Positions 1 through 9,525 of a stretch of 64,000 nucleotides of DNA are shown here, in pieces (position 1 is the first letter of the stretch; every line of letters begins with the position of its first letter). Both the position numbers and the translations under genes were made by a program. Under the pieces are notes generated by a model. It saw nothing but the letters and a program-made list of their open reading frames with translations. It ran no database searches and had not been told where the DNA came from. Origin of the DNA: an uncultured Clostridia bacterium (GTDB lineage: Bacteria > Bacillota > Clostridia > Christensenellales > Borkfalkiaceae); NCBI GenBank assembly GCA_947631005.1, contig CANRJR010000004.1, positions 21,102 to 85,101 of the forward strand, given 5' to 3'.

Positions 1-2
1 AA

Positions 3-3000
3 TACATTCCCGCCGACCTGTTCGACGAAAACTTTATCGGCGATTTCATGACGATCTCCGTTACAAAAGACAGCGCGCCCTGCAAAACGGTTGCAAAGAG
101 CGGGACTTACATCATTACGATCGCCCTGCGCCCGACCTTTACAAGCACGGTGAAATTTACGGACGGGGTCACGTCGCTCGAATATACTTTGACCGTCAAA
201 AAGAAAGCCGTTACAAAGCCGAAGTTGAGAGAGGGCTCGTTCTACGCAAAGGAGATAGAGGGTGAGGTGTACACCCTTGACGAGCTTGTCGAGCTCCCCG
301 CCGAGGGCTACACCGTAAGCGGTTGGACGGACACGACCGAGGCGAAAGATTACCCCGTCACCTTTACCTTGAAAGAGGATTACGAGTGGATGGAAGGCGG
401 GTCTGAAAATGTCACCCTCACCGTGAAAATTACGGCGTGGGTGGACGTTACGAAACCTACCGTCAAGACGGGCGATCGCTTCGAATTAGAGACCGAAAAC
501 GACTTTTCTGCCGTGCTCGCTTCCTATGACGCGGAAGCGTACGCCGTCGCCGTTGACGAAGGCAAGACGCTGAAAGAAAAGGGCGAATACACGCTCACGT
601 TCACCCTCAGAGCGGGCTATCGCTGGGGCGTGGGCGAGCACGATCCTTATACGCTCTCCGTCACTCTGTATCGCGTAATTGAAAAGCCGTCGCTCAAAAC
701 GGGCACGTTCTACGAGCAGGACACAAATTATACCCTTTCTAATCTTGTCGAGCTTCCCACCGAGGGCTACACCGCGTACGGTTGGACGGACACGGGCGCG
801 GCGGGAACTTATACCGTTATATTCCAAGTTGATCAAGAAAATTATTATCTTTGGTCGGACGGCACGGACGGAGACATTTCTCTCTCCGTCGTTATCACAC
901 CATACACCGCAGTCCAAAAGCCGCAGCTGAAAGCGGGCACGTTCTACGAACGGGGGACGGTTTACGAACTTTCCGAGCTTGTCAATCTCGCCGCGGGCTA
1001 CACTGTGCGCGGTTGGGAAAACACGGGCGCGGCGGACGATTATACCGTTACGTTCACCCTCGACGATGGATATAAGTGGGAGGGCGAGGGGACGATCGAA
1101 GAGCTACGCCAAGATTACGTGCTCACCGTCTATATCACCGCTTGCCAAGTGATCGAAAAGCCGAAGCTGAAAAAGGGTTCGTTCTATGAACGGGGAACGG
1201 TTTACGAACTGTCCGATCTCGTCGAGCTTCCCGCCGAGGGCTACACCGTAGAGGGTTGGACGGACACGGGCACGGCGAACGAATATCCCGTCACCTTTAC
1301 CCTTAACGTGGGCTACAAGTGGCAAGGCGGCGGGTTCGAAGAAGTCACCCTCGTAGTGACAATTACGAAGCGCGAAGAGATCGAAAGACCGAAGCCGAAA
1401 GAGGATCTCTACTATTGGAAAGGCGACGATCCGTTCGTCGTCAAAGACGTATTCCCCGACATCGACGACACGTATTACACGGCTACCATGTCCGAGAACG
1501 GAACGCAAAATGCGGGCGATGGACCGTACACGGTCGTTGTGACCTTTGTCCTGAAAGAAGCCTATAAATGGAATGAGGAACCGCTGTTCGATGAATACAA
1601 AGCGACCGTCAAAGTACAGCAGGGGAAGGAGACCGAGATCCCCAAACTACAAAATCCGAACGGGGACTATCCCGAAAAGGAAAATCATACTCCCTATTCG
1701 CTCTCCGAAATTTTCTCCGATTATCATGGGAAAGCGTATGAGGTGCTGTTGGACGGAAACCCCGTCGATGAGATCAATTACGGCGGAGAGCATACGCTTG
1801 TCGTCGTCCTCCGCAAGGGATATCGTTGGGTGGGAAAGACGTTCGATCCAAAAGAATATAAGGTGTCCGTAAAAGCGGCAGTCTCCCGTCCCGTCTTAAA
1901 GAAATCCGAAGTGTACGAATGCGGCACGGCGATCACATTGGACGCACTGTTCCAAAATTTCAACAGCGGCGCGTACGACGTAAAAATTACGCTCGACGGT
2001 ACGCCCGTGAGCGAGGTGCGCGCGGTGGGCGTATATCGGTTCGAGTTCACCCTGAAAACGAACAACGCGTGGATCGAAGCGGGCGAACAGATCCACACGG
2101 TCACGCTGACCGTGATGGAGTGTACGCCCGTTGAAAAGCCGACGCTCACAGCGGGGACATTCTATGCAAAGGAGACGGGGGGGGACGTCTATACGCTTTC
2201 CGAGCTCGTCGAGCTTCCCACCGAGGGCTACACCGTAGCCGATTGGACGAATACGGGCGAGGCGGGGGAATATCCCGTTACGTTCACACTGAAAGAGGGG
2301 TATAAGTGGCAAGACGGCAGCTTCGGGGAAGTTGTGCTCAACGTGAAAATTACGGCGTGGGCAGACGTCGCGAAACCTACCGTCAAGACGGGCGCGCTCT
2401 TCGAACTGACCCACGAAAACGACTTTTCTGCCGTGCTCGATTCTTATACCGCGGAAGCGTACACCGTCGCCGTTGACGGAGGAAAGACGCTGAAAGAAAA
2501 GGGCGAATACACGCTCACGTTCACCCTTAACGAGGGCTACCGCTGGGGCATGGGCAAGCACGAGCCCTATACGCTCCCCATCACTTTGTATCGCAAAATT
2601 GAAAAGCCGTCGCTCAAAACGGGCACGTTCTACGAGCAGGACGAAAATTATACCCTTTCCGATCTCGTCACACTTCCCGCCGAGGGATATTCCTCGGACG
2701 GTTGGACGGATACGGGCGCGGCGGGAACGACTTCCGTCACGTTCCAACTGAAAAAGGACGAATATTATTTTTGGTCGGACGGCACGGACGGAGACGTTTC
2801 GCTCGTAGTCGTTATCACGCCGTACAATGCTGTCAAGAAGCCGACGCTGAAAGCGGGCACGTTCTACGAACGGGGGACGGTTTACGAACTGTCCGATCTC
2901 GTCGAGCTCGCCGCGGGCTACACCGCGCGCGGTTGGGAAAACACGGGCGCGGCAGGCGAATATACCGTCACGTTCGCTCTCGACGCAGACTGCAAGTGGG

Positions 3001-4898
3001 AAGGCGAGGGGAAGATCGAAGAGCTACGCAAAGATTACGGGCTCACCGTTGTCGTCACGCCCTGCACGCCGACCGAGCGACCCTTGCCGAAGAGCGGGAT
3101 CTATCTCTGGGAGGACGGCGCGCCGTTCGCGCTTGCCGACCTCTTCGACCGCCTCGACGCAACGCGGTACGACGTAACCGACACCCGCGGCGGGAGCGTT
3201 GCCATATTCGATGCGGCGGGCGAATACGCGCTCACATTCACCCTGCGCGCCCCTTACAAGTGGGACAGCGACAACGCGTTCGCGCCCTATCAAACGGTCG
3301 TCGTCATCGGCGAGGGACACACGGTCGACCCGCCCGCGCTCAAATCTTCGTCTTTGCCCAACAAGGAGAACAACGAGCCCTACACGGCGGAGGAGCTCTT
3401 CGACGGCTATTTGGGCGGCGCGTACACCCTCTCCTATACTGTCGGAGGAGAGGAGACGGACGCGATCCGCGGCGGCGGCGTTTATACGCTCACGCTCGCG
3501 CTCAATGCGGGCTACCGTTGGAGCGGGGAAGATCGCTTCGGCACGCGCGACTACACGGTGGACGTAAAGGCTTCCGTCGCCCGCCCCGTCGCGAACGGGG
3601 AAACGTTGTTCGAGCGCGGCACGCCGTATTCCGTGCGGGAGTTGGTTTCGGGGTATGTCGAGGGGTCGTATAACGTCGGCATCTCGCGCGGCGGCGAGCC
3701 CGTCGGCGAAGTTTTGGAAGCGGGAGAATATACGCTCGTGTTCACCTTAAAGGCAGGGAACGAGTGGAAAGACGGCGAACCGGGCGAACCCGTAACGCTC
3801 ACCGTTACCATTTCCGCATGCACGCCCGTTGCGAAGCCGACGCTCAAAGCGGGAACGTTCTACGAAAAGGAGACGGCGGGGGACGTCTATACGCTTTCCG
3901 AGCTCGTCGAGCTTCCCGCCGAGGGCTATTCGGTGCACGGCTGGACGAATACGGGCGCGGCGGGCGAATACGCCGTCACGTTCACCCTCGACGAGGGGTA
4001 TAAGTGGCAAGACGGCGGCTTCGGGGAAGTTGCGCTCACCGTGAAAATTACGGCGTGGGTAGACGTCGCGAAACCTGCCGTAAAGGCGGGCTCGCTCTTT
4101 GAGCTCGCCGACGAAAACGACTTCGAAGAAGTGCTCGCTTCCTATGACGCGGAAGCGTACGCCGTCGCCGTTGCGGACGGAAAGATATTGAAAGAAAAGG
4201 GCGAATACGCGCTCACGTTCACCCTCAATGCGGGCTACCGCTGGGGCGTGGGCGAGCACGAGCCCTATACGCTCTCCGTCACCCTGTATCGCGGCATTGA
4301 AAAACCCTCGCTCAAACAGGGGAAATTCTACGAGCGGGACGAAAATTATACCCTTGCCGACCTTGTCGAGCTTCCCGCCGAGGGGTATTCGGCGAGCGGC
4401 TGGGAAGATACGGGCGCGGCGGGGACGACTTCCGTCACGTTCCAACCGAAAAAGGACGAATATTATCTTTGGTCGGACGGCACGGACGGAGACGTTTCGC
4501 TCGATGTCGTCGTCACGGCGTACAACGCGGTCAAGAAGCCGACGCTGAAAGCGGGCATGTTCTACGAACGTGGGACGGTTTACGAACTGTCCGATCTCGT
4601 CGAGCTCGCCGAGGGCTACACCGTGAGCGGCTGGGAAGAGACGGGCAAGGCGGGGCAGTACTACGTCACCTTTACCCTCAAAGACGGCTACCGCTGGACG
4701 GACGGAAGCCGCAACGCGGTCACGCTCTCTGTCGTCGTGCGGGAAAAAGCGGCGGAGACCGACTACGGCGCAGTCGTCGCCCTGCTCGGCGTACAGCTCC
4801 TGCTCTTCGCGGCGATCTTCGGCGTCGCGATCCAAAAAGGCGACGGCAAGGAACGCCATACGAAAACAAAGGAACGCCGTCCGAAAAAGGGGGAATAA
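3..4898 (+). CDS. Large tandem-repeat exported/surface protein, 5' truncated by window edge; C-terminal TM segment with basic tail
   Basis: Frame is open to the left edge upstream of the listed ATG at 48. About 19 modules of ~75-85 aa with consensus KPxLKxGxFYE..YxLsdLVeLPaeGYtvxGWxdTGaAGxYxVTFtLkxGYkWxdG...vtLxVxI. C-terminus VVALLGVQLLLFAAIFGVAIQKGDGKERHTKTKERRPKKGE. Confidence 0.9.
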   Translation, partial: YIPADLFDENFIGDFMTISVTKDSAPCKTVAKSGTYIITIALRPTFTSTVKFTDGVTSLEYTLTVKKKAVTKPKLREGSFYAKEIEGEVYTLDELVELPAEGYTVSGWTDTTEAKDYPVTFTLKEDYEWMEGGSENVTLTVKITAWVDVTKPTVKTGDRFELETENDFSAVLASYDAEAYAVAVDEGKTLKEKGEYTLTFTLRAGYRWGVGEHDPYTLSVTLYRVIEKPSLKTGTFYEQDTNYTLSNLVELPTEGYTAYGWTDTGAAGTYTVIFQVDQENYYLWSDGTDGDISLSVVITPYTAVQKPQLKAGTFYERGTVYELSELVNLAAGYTVRGWENTGAADDYTVTFTLDDGYKWEGEGTIEELRQDYVLTVYITACQVIEKPKLKKGSFYERGTVYELSDLVELPAEGYTVEGWTDTGTANEYPVTFTLNVGYKWQGGGFEEVTLVVTITKREEIERPKPKEDLYYWKGDDPFVVKDVFPDIDDTYYTATMSENGTQNAGDGPYTVVVTFVLKEAYKWNEEPLFDEYKATVKVQQGKETEIPKLQNPNGDYPEKENHTPYSLSEIFSDYHGKAYEVLLDGNPVDEINYGGEHTLVVVLRKGYRWVGKTFDPKEYKVSVKAAVSRPVLKKSEVYECGTAITLDALFQNFNSGAYDVKITLDGTPVSEVRAVGVYRFEFTLKTNNAWIEAGEQIHTVTLTVMECTPVEKPTLTAGTFYAKETGGDVYTLSELVELPTEGYTVADWTNTGEAGEYPVTFTLKEGYKWQDGSFGEVVLNVKITAWADVAKPTVKTGALFELTHENDFSAVLDSYTAEAYTVAVDGGKTLKEKGEYTLTFTLNEGYRWGMGKHEPYTLPITLYRKIEKPSLKTGTFYEQDENYTLSDLVTLPAEGYSSDGWTDTGAAGTTSVTFQLKKDEYYFWSDGTDGDVSLVVVITPYNAVKKPTLKAGTFYERGTVYELSDLVELAAGYTARGWENTGAAGEYTVTFALDADCKWEGEGKIEELRKDYGLTVVVTPCTPTERPLPKSGIYLWEDGAPFALADLFDRLDATRYDVTDTRGGSVAIFDAAGEYALTFTLRAPYKWDSDNAFAPYQTVVVIGEGHTVDPPALKSSSLPNKENNEPYTAEELFDGYLGGAYTLSYTVGGEETDAIRGGGVYTLTLALNAGYRWSGEDRFGTRDYTVDVKASVARPVANGETLFERGTPYSVRELVSGYVEGSYNVGISRGGEPVGEVLEAGEYTLVFTLKAGNEWKDGEPGEPVTLTVTISACTPVAKPTLKAGTFYEKETAGDVYTLSELVELPAEGYSVHGWTNTGAAGEYAVTFTLDEGYKWQDGGFGEVALTVKITAWVDVAKPAVKAGSLFELADENDFEEVLASYDAEAYAVAVADGKILKEKGEYALTFTLNAGYRWGVGEHEPYTLSVTLYRGIEKPSLKQGKFYERDENYTLADLVELPAEGYSASGWEDTGAAGTTSVTFQPKKDEYYLWSDGTDGDVSLDVVVTAYNAVKKPTLKAGMFYERGTVYELSDLVELAEGYTVSGWEETGKAGQYYVTFTLKDGYRWTDGSRNAVTLSVVVREKAAETDYGAVVALLGVQLLLFAAIFGVAIQKGDGKERHTKTKERRPKKGE

Positions 4899-4899
4899 T

Positions 4900-5619
4900 A
4901 TGAAGCAGTGTATCCTCATAACCGTCTTCGGGATCTCTTTGCCCATCGACGGCGCAACGTTGACCGTCGCGCTCATCGTGTTGCAGGCGGTGCTCGCGGC
5001 GTGCGAAGTTTGCCTTCTCGTCTGGCTGCTCGTTCGCCGTTCCAAGACAAAGAAGAACGACGAAACCAAGCCCGCCGAGCCCGCGCCCGAGCCCGCCATG
5101 CCCGAGCCTGTCACCGCAATCGAGCCCACCATGTCCGAATCTCTCCTGCCCGTGCCTACCATGCCCATGCCTACCATGTCCGCCATGCCCGCAAGCCCTC
5201 TCCAACCCGTCATCTACATCGCGCCCCAAGCCGCGGGGCAAAACCAAAGTTTTACGGCGAGTTACTTTCTTGCCGACGACGCGACAAAGGAGTATTACGG
5301 GACGCTCAAAAACGAGGCTCTTTCCTATCGCGGCGCGCAGTCGCAGGTGTTCTGGAATCAGGAAGATTTCTATGTCGACGGGGGGATCGCCGTGCGATTT
5401 TTCTTCCGCGGCGAAACGCTGTGCCTCTGTTTCCCGCTCGACCCGCGCGCCTACGAGGGGAGCGAATACGAGGTGGAGAGCACCGCGCTCTATGCGGATA
5501 CGCCCTGTATGTGCCGCGTCGATTCTTCCCGCCGCGCACGGTGCGCCGCCGAACTCATCGCCGCGTGCATGCGGGCGCGGGGCGCGGAACGCACCCCGCC
5601 CGGCGGCGATCTTACATAA
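4900..5619 (+). CDS. Membrane-anchored protein: N-terminal TM, Pro/Met-rich linker, C-terminal globular domain of unknown function
   Basis: ATG directly after the preceding stop, AGGGGG RBS. TM ATLTVALIVLQAVLAACEVCLLVWLLV, linker PEPAMPEPVTAIEPTMSES..PTMPMPTMSAMP, then EYYGTLKNEALSYRGAQSQVFWNQEDFYVDGGIAVRFFFRGETLCLCFPLDPRAYEGSEYEVE. Confidence 0.8.
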   Translation: MKQCILITVFGISLPIDGATLTVALIVLQAVLAACEVCLLVWLLVRRSKTKKNDETKPAEPAPEPAMPEPVTAIEPTMSESLLPVPTMPMPTMSAMPASPLQPVIYIAPQAAGQNQSFTASYFLADDATKEYYGTLKNEALSYRGAQSQVFWNQEDFYVDGGIAVRFFFRGETLCLCFPLDPRAYEGSEYEVESTALYADTPCMCRVDSSRRARCAAELIAACMRARGAERTPPGGDLT

Positions 5620-5742
5620 CGGTTACGGCGCATAGCGCGCCGCTTTGGCGTACGGATTTCGAAAAACAAGCGGATTTTGTGATAAAAAATTTCAAATTAT
5701 AATTTTTTTACGCAAAATTTTTGGAATTTTTTTCAAATCTGC

Positions 5743-5771
5743 TTGTTTTTTTTCGTTGACTTTGCTATAAT
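5743..5771 (+). promoter_or_regulatory. sigma-A-like promoter for antiporter gene (TTGTTT-17-TATAAT, extended TGC -10)
   Basis: -35 at 5743-5748, -10 TATAAT at 5766-5771. Confidence 0.6.
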
Positions 5772-5832
5772 ACATTCACCTTTCGCGGACGCGCACATTT
5801 TTGTAGCCGTTCGCAGAGGGCTGGAAATTGAC

Positions 5833-7293
5833 ATGTTAGACGGATTTTACGAAAAACTTTCCGCGACTTCGACCGTTCCCGTCGTCATCATCTGTATCGC
5901 GCTCATGCTGATCGCGGGCTTTTTGGGGACGCGGCTCACCAAACTGTTGAAGTTGCCCAACGTTACCGCATATATTCTCGTGGGGATCTTGCTCGGACCG
6001 TACTGCCTCGATCTCATCCCCGAATATGTTTCGGAGGGAATGGACTTCATCTCCGACATTGCGCTTGCCTTCATCGCGTTCAGCGTGGGGGAATATTTCC
6101 GTTTCTCCACCCTCAAAAAGAACGGACCGCAAGTGGTCGTGATTACGCTGTTCGAGGCGTTGCTCGCCTCGGTGCTCGTGTTTGTGCTCACCTATTTCAT
6201 TTTGAGGCTCAACATCGCGTTCTCCATCATTCTCGCGGCGTTGGCTTCGGCGACCGCGCCCGCCTCCACGATGATGACCATCCGTCAGACCCGCGCGCGG
6301 GGAGATTTCGTCGACACCCTCTTTTCGGTCGTCGCGCTCGACGACGTGGTGAGCTTGATCGCGTACAGCGTCGCTGTGTCGGTCGCGCTCGCAACGCTGG
6401 GCGGGAAGTTCTCCGCGGGCGACGTGCTCCTTCCCATCGCGTGGAACGTGATGATGATCGCGCTCGGGATCGGCATGGGATTTTTGTTGAAAATGCTCAT
6501 GGCGAAGCGTTCCACCGACAATCGCCTCATCGTTTCGGTTGCATTCCTCTTCGTCATCTGCGGCGTGGGGGCGGCGGTCGACGTATCGCCCCTGCTCGGC
6601 TGCATGGCGATGGGGACGGTGTACATCAACCTCTCGAACGACGACAAACTGTTCAAACAGCTCAACTATTTCAGCCCGCCCATCCTCTTGCTCTTCTTCG
6701 TGAAATCGGGGATCGGATTCCGCTTGGACGCCCTCGTGAGCACGGAAGCCGCAATCGGCGGCGTGCCGCTTCTCGTCGTCGGCGTGCTCTACTTCGTCGT
6801 GCGGCTCGTGGGCAAATACGCGGGCGCGTTCGCGGGTTGCGCGATCGTAAAGAAAGACAAAAAGGTGCGCAACTACCTCGGTATGGCACTCGCCCCGCAG
6901 GCGGGGGTCGCCATAGGGCTTGCGGCGTTGGGCGCGCGGGTGCTCGCCGACGGCGCAGATCCGGAGCTCGGGAGCATGTTGGAGACCATCGTCTTGTCGT
7001 CGAGCATTCTCTACGAACTCGTAGGACCTGCGCTCGCAAAACTTTCGCTCTACCTTTCGGGATCGTACGGAAAGGACGCGCCCGAGGAGGTCGTCGCCGC
7101 GCCGCCCACCCGCGCCGACGAGGTTGCAACGTTGAAGGCGCAACTGCAATCCATTCAAAAGGAGCTCTCCGTAAAGGAGTACGCCCGCTCGCCCGAAGAG
7201 GAGGCGTTTATGGAGGCGACCGAACTCAAAGAGAACGCCGAAACTTCGGCGGGCGCGGAATATAACCGCAAAAAATTCATCAATAAGAGGTAA
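5833..7293 (+). CDS. Cation:proton antiporter (CPA2/KefB-like membrane protein)
   Basis: Multi-TM protein; LLKLPNVTAYILVGILLGPYCLDLIP and the GMALAPQAGVAIGLA motif typical of monovalent cation:H+ antiporters. Internal ATG at 5833 preferred because the ORF-track start lies upstream of the -10. Confidence 0.85.
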   Translation: MLDGFYEKLSATSTVPVVIICIALMLIAGFLGTRLTKLLKLPNVTAYILVGILLGPYCLDLIPEYVSEGMDFISDIALAFIAFSVGEYFRFSTLKKNGPQVVVITLFEALLASVLVFVLTYFILRLNIAFSIILAALASATAPASTMMTIRQTRARGDFVDTLFSVVALDDVVSLIAYSVAVSVALATLGGKFSAGDVLLPIAWNVMMIALGIGMGFLLKMLMAKRSTDNRLIVSVAFLFVICGVGAAVDVSPLLGCMAMGTVYINLSNDDKLFKQLNYFSPPILLLFFVKSGIGFRLDALVSTEAAIGGVPLLVVGVLYFVVRLVGKYAGAFAGCAIVKKDKKVRNYLGMALAPQAGVAIGLAALGARVLADGADPELGSMLETIVLSSSILYELVGPALAKLSLYLSGSYGKDAPEEVVAAPPTRADEVATLKAQLQSIQKELSVKEYARSPEEEAFMEATELKENAETSAGAEYNRKKFINKR

Positions 7294-7296
7294 CAT

Positions 7297-8013
7297 ATGC
7301 CAACCGATATCATTGCGCATTGGCTCGGCGAATGGTCGAGCGGAGTGAATATTTTTTCCACCGCGTTCAAAACGGTGATCGTCATTTTAATGGCGGTCAT
7401 TCTCGGGTGCGAACGCGCCCGCAACCGCCACGCCGCGGGACTTCGCACGTTCATCGTGCTCTCCATCGGCTCGATGTTCGCGGGGATCGCCGATCTATAC
7501 TTCATCACCGTGCTTGGCGTGAGCTTTTCGTTCATGTCGGCGGCGGTGTTCATCGGCATTTCCATCATCACGGCGAACACCATCGTGTTCTCTTCGAAGA
7601 ACCAGATCATGGGGCTCACTACCTCCATCGGCGTTTGGTCGATGTCCATCATCTCCGCGATCCTCGGCTTCGGGCTGTACGTTACCGCGCTCATCGGATT
7701 CGCCGCGCTCATGATCGGGCTGCTCATGTTCTCGGGCATGGAGCGGTACATCAAGAACAAGTCCAACCACTTCGAGATCCACCTCGAACTCAAATCCAAG
7801 AACGGGTTGCAGGAGTTTATCGCGTCGGCGCGCAAGTTCGGGCTGACCGTCGATAACCTCGAACTCAACCCCGCCTACGCAAATTCGGGGTTGAGCGTGT
7901 ACACCGTCAAGTTCACCGTCGTCGACAAGACGCTCGCCAAGCAGAGCCACAGCGACATCATCGAGGCACTTTCCGTGCTCGATTGCGTCTACTTCATCGA
8001 AAAGATCGGCTGA
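7297..8013 (+). CDS. MgtC/SapB family membrane protein
   Basis: VILGCERARNRHAAGLRTFIVLSIGSMF is the MgtC N-terminal signature; C-terminal ACT-like region. Confidence 0.85.
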   Translation: MPTDIIAHWLGEWSSGVNIFSTAFKTVIVILMAVILGCERARNRHAAGLRTFIVLSIGSMFAGIADLYFITVLGVSFSFMSAAVFIGISIITANTIVFSSKNQIMGLTTSIGVWSMSIISAILGFGLYVTALIGFAALMIGLLMFSGMERYIKNKSNHFEIHLELKSKNGLQEFIASARKFGLTVDNLELNPAYANSGLSVYTVKFTVVDKTLAKQSHSDIIEALSVLDCVYFIEKIG

Positions 8014-8027
8014 ATTTTATGCGACGA

Positions 8028-8057
8028 AAAGAGCCCGTTCCGCGGAACGGGCTCTTT
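8028..8057. terminator. Bidirectional intrinsic terminator between convergent genes
   Basis: AAAGAGCCCGTTCC-GC-GGAACGGGCTCTTT. Confidence 0.85.
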
Positions 8058-8083
8058 CCTATGCGAGAGATATTTACGGCTTA

Positions 8084-8611
8084 TTACCGTTTGGGATAGA
8101 CGGTATCGCCGCGGCTGTCGATGGCGACGACGGCGGGGAAATCTTCCACTTCGAAGCGGTACACGGCTTCGCTCAACAGCTCGGGGAAGGCGACGCATTC
8201 GCTCTTTTTTACGGCGTTGCCGTAGAACGCGCCCGCGCCGCCGATCGCCGCGAAATACACGCCGCCCCGCCGCACGATCGCCTGGCGGGTCTCTTCGCTC
8301 ATCTCGCCCTTGCCGATCATGCCGCGCAGTCCGAGACCGAGGAGACGGGGAGCGAACACGTTCATGCGCGCCGAAGTCGTCGGTCCGCAGCTGCCCGAAG
8401 CCTTTCCCGCGGGGGCGGGACAGGGACCCGCGTAATAGATAATGGCGTTTTCGAGGGGAAAGGGGAGAGGCTCGTTCGCGTCGAGGAGGGCGAAGATCTT
8501 TTTATGCGCGCAGTCGCGCGCCGTGTAGATCGTCCCCGAAATGCTTACGCTCTCGCCCGCGCGGAGTTCGCGCGCCGCCTCGTCCGAGAGGGGAAGTACG
8601 ATGCGTTTCAT
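8084..8611 (-). CDS. Class I fumarate hydratase, beta (C-terminal) subunit
   Basis: LENAIIYYAGPCPAPAGKASGSCGPTTSARMNVFAPRLL motif; follows the alpha subunit with a 4-nt overlap. Confidence 0.9.
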   Translation of the reverse strand: MKRIVLPLSDEAARELRAGESVSISGTIYTARDCAHKKIFALLDANEPLPFPLENAIIYYAGPCPAPAGKASGSCGPTTSARMNVFAPRLLGLGLRGMIGKGEMSEETRQAIVRRGGVYFAAIGGAGAFYGNAVKKSECVAFPELLSEAVYRFEVEDFPAVVAIDSRGDTVYPKR

Positions 8612-9444
8612 AGTTCCTCCTTTTCCCGCCGCATGCAGTGGCATTGGATGTTGACAGCGACGGGCAGCCCCGCAATATGGGTGGGGGCGATCTCGCAGAG
8701 CACGTCGAGCGCGGTCACCGCGCCGCCGAATCCCTGCGCGCCGATCCCGAGCGCGTTGATCTCGTTGAGGGCGCGGCGTTCAAGTTCGGCAACGTCCTCC
8801 CTAATATGCCGCACGCCGATCTCGCGCAAGAGGGCGCGCTTTGCGAGGAGGGCGCACCCGTCGAAACTGCCGCCGACGCCCACGCCCACAATGACGGGCG
8901 GGCAGGGGCGCGAGCCCGCGCGCTTTACCGTTTCCACGATGCAACGGCAAACGCCGTCCGTCCCCTCGGCGGGGGTGAGCATGGTGAGACTGCTCATATT
9001 CTCGCTTCCGAAGCCCTTGGGCAGGAACGCGATCTTCACGCGGTCGCCCGCGATGAGGTCGACGTGCAGATGGGCGGGGGTGTTGTCGCCCGTATTGACG
9101 CGGGTGAGCGGGTCGCAGATGCTCTTGCGGAAACAGCCGTCCGCATACGCGCGGCGGACGCCGTCGTCCACCGCCTCCGAAAGCGGCGCGCCGACAAGGC
9201 GCACATCCTGCCCGAGCTCGATCATGACGACCGCCATGCCCGTGTCTTGGCATACGGGCATGCTTTCGCGGCGGGCTATGGTTTCGTTTTCGAGCAGGGT
9301 ATCGAGCGCGAATTTCGCCGCGCCCGTCTCGCGCGAGCACGCAAGGCGGAGGGCGTTTCTGCAATCGTCGGTAAGGGAGAGCCCCGCGCGGCGCGCCAAG
9401 CGGTAGACGCAAGCGGAGATCTCCGACGTATTCATCGTTCTCAT
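8608..9444 (-). CDS. Class I fumarate hydratase, alpha (N-terminal) subunit
   Basis: SMPVCQDTGMAVVMIELGQDV..., NTGDNTPAHLHVDLIAGDRVKIAFLPKGFGSENMS. Confidence 0.9.
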   Translation of the reverse strand: MRTMNTSEISACVYRLARRAGLSLTDDCRNALRLACSRETGAAKFALDTLLENETIARRESMPVCQDTGMAVVMIELGQDVRLVGAPLSEAVDDGVRRAYADGCFRKSICDPLTRVNTGDNTPAHLHVDLIAGDRVKIAFLPKGFGSENMSSLTMLTPAEGTDGVCRCIVETVKRAGSRPCPPVIVGVGVGGSFDGCALLAKRALLREIGVRHIREDVAELERRALNEINALGIGAQGFGGAVTALDVLCEIAPTHIAGLPVAVNIQCHCMRREKEEL

Positions 9445-9490
9445 ATTTCCTATTATAAAACTTTTTTCGCAAAAAGCAAGGCTTTCCCTA

Positions 9491-9519
9491 TGGACTTTTG
9501 CGCAAATTCCTGTTATAAT
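9491..9519 (+). promoter_or_regulatory. sigma-A-like promoter (TGGACT-17-TATAAT) for CPBP protease gene
   Basis: -10 TATAAT at 9514-9519; ATG begins 6 nt downstream of the -10. Confidence 0.6.
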
Positions 9520-9525
9520 GGCGAT

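Noticed and set aside
5756-5771. TTGACT...TATAAT read as a promoter with the TTGACT hexamer
   Set aside because: Spacing is only 4 bp; TTGTTT at 5743 gives the correct 17-bp spacing.
8638-9525. N-terminal extension of the CPBP ORF (597-aa version)
   Set aside because: The extension is antisense to the fumarase alpha gene and reads through the promoter; CPBP homology starts after ~9526.
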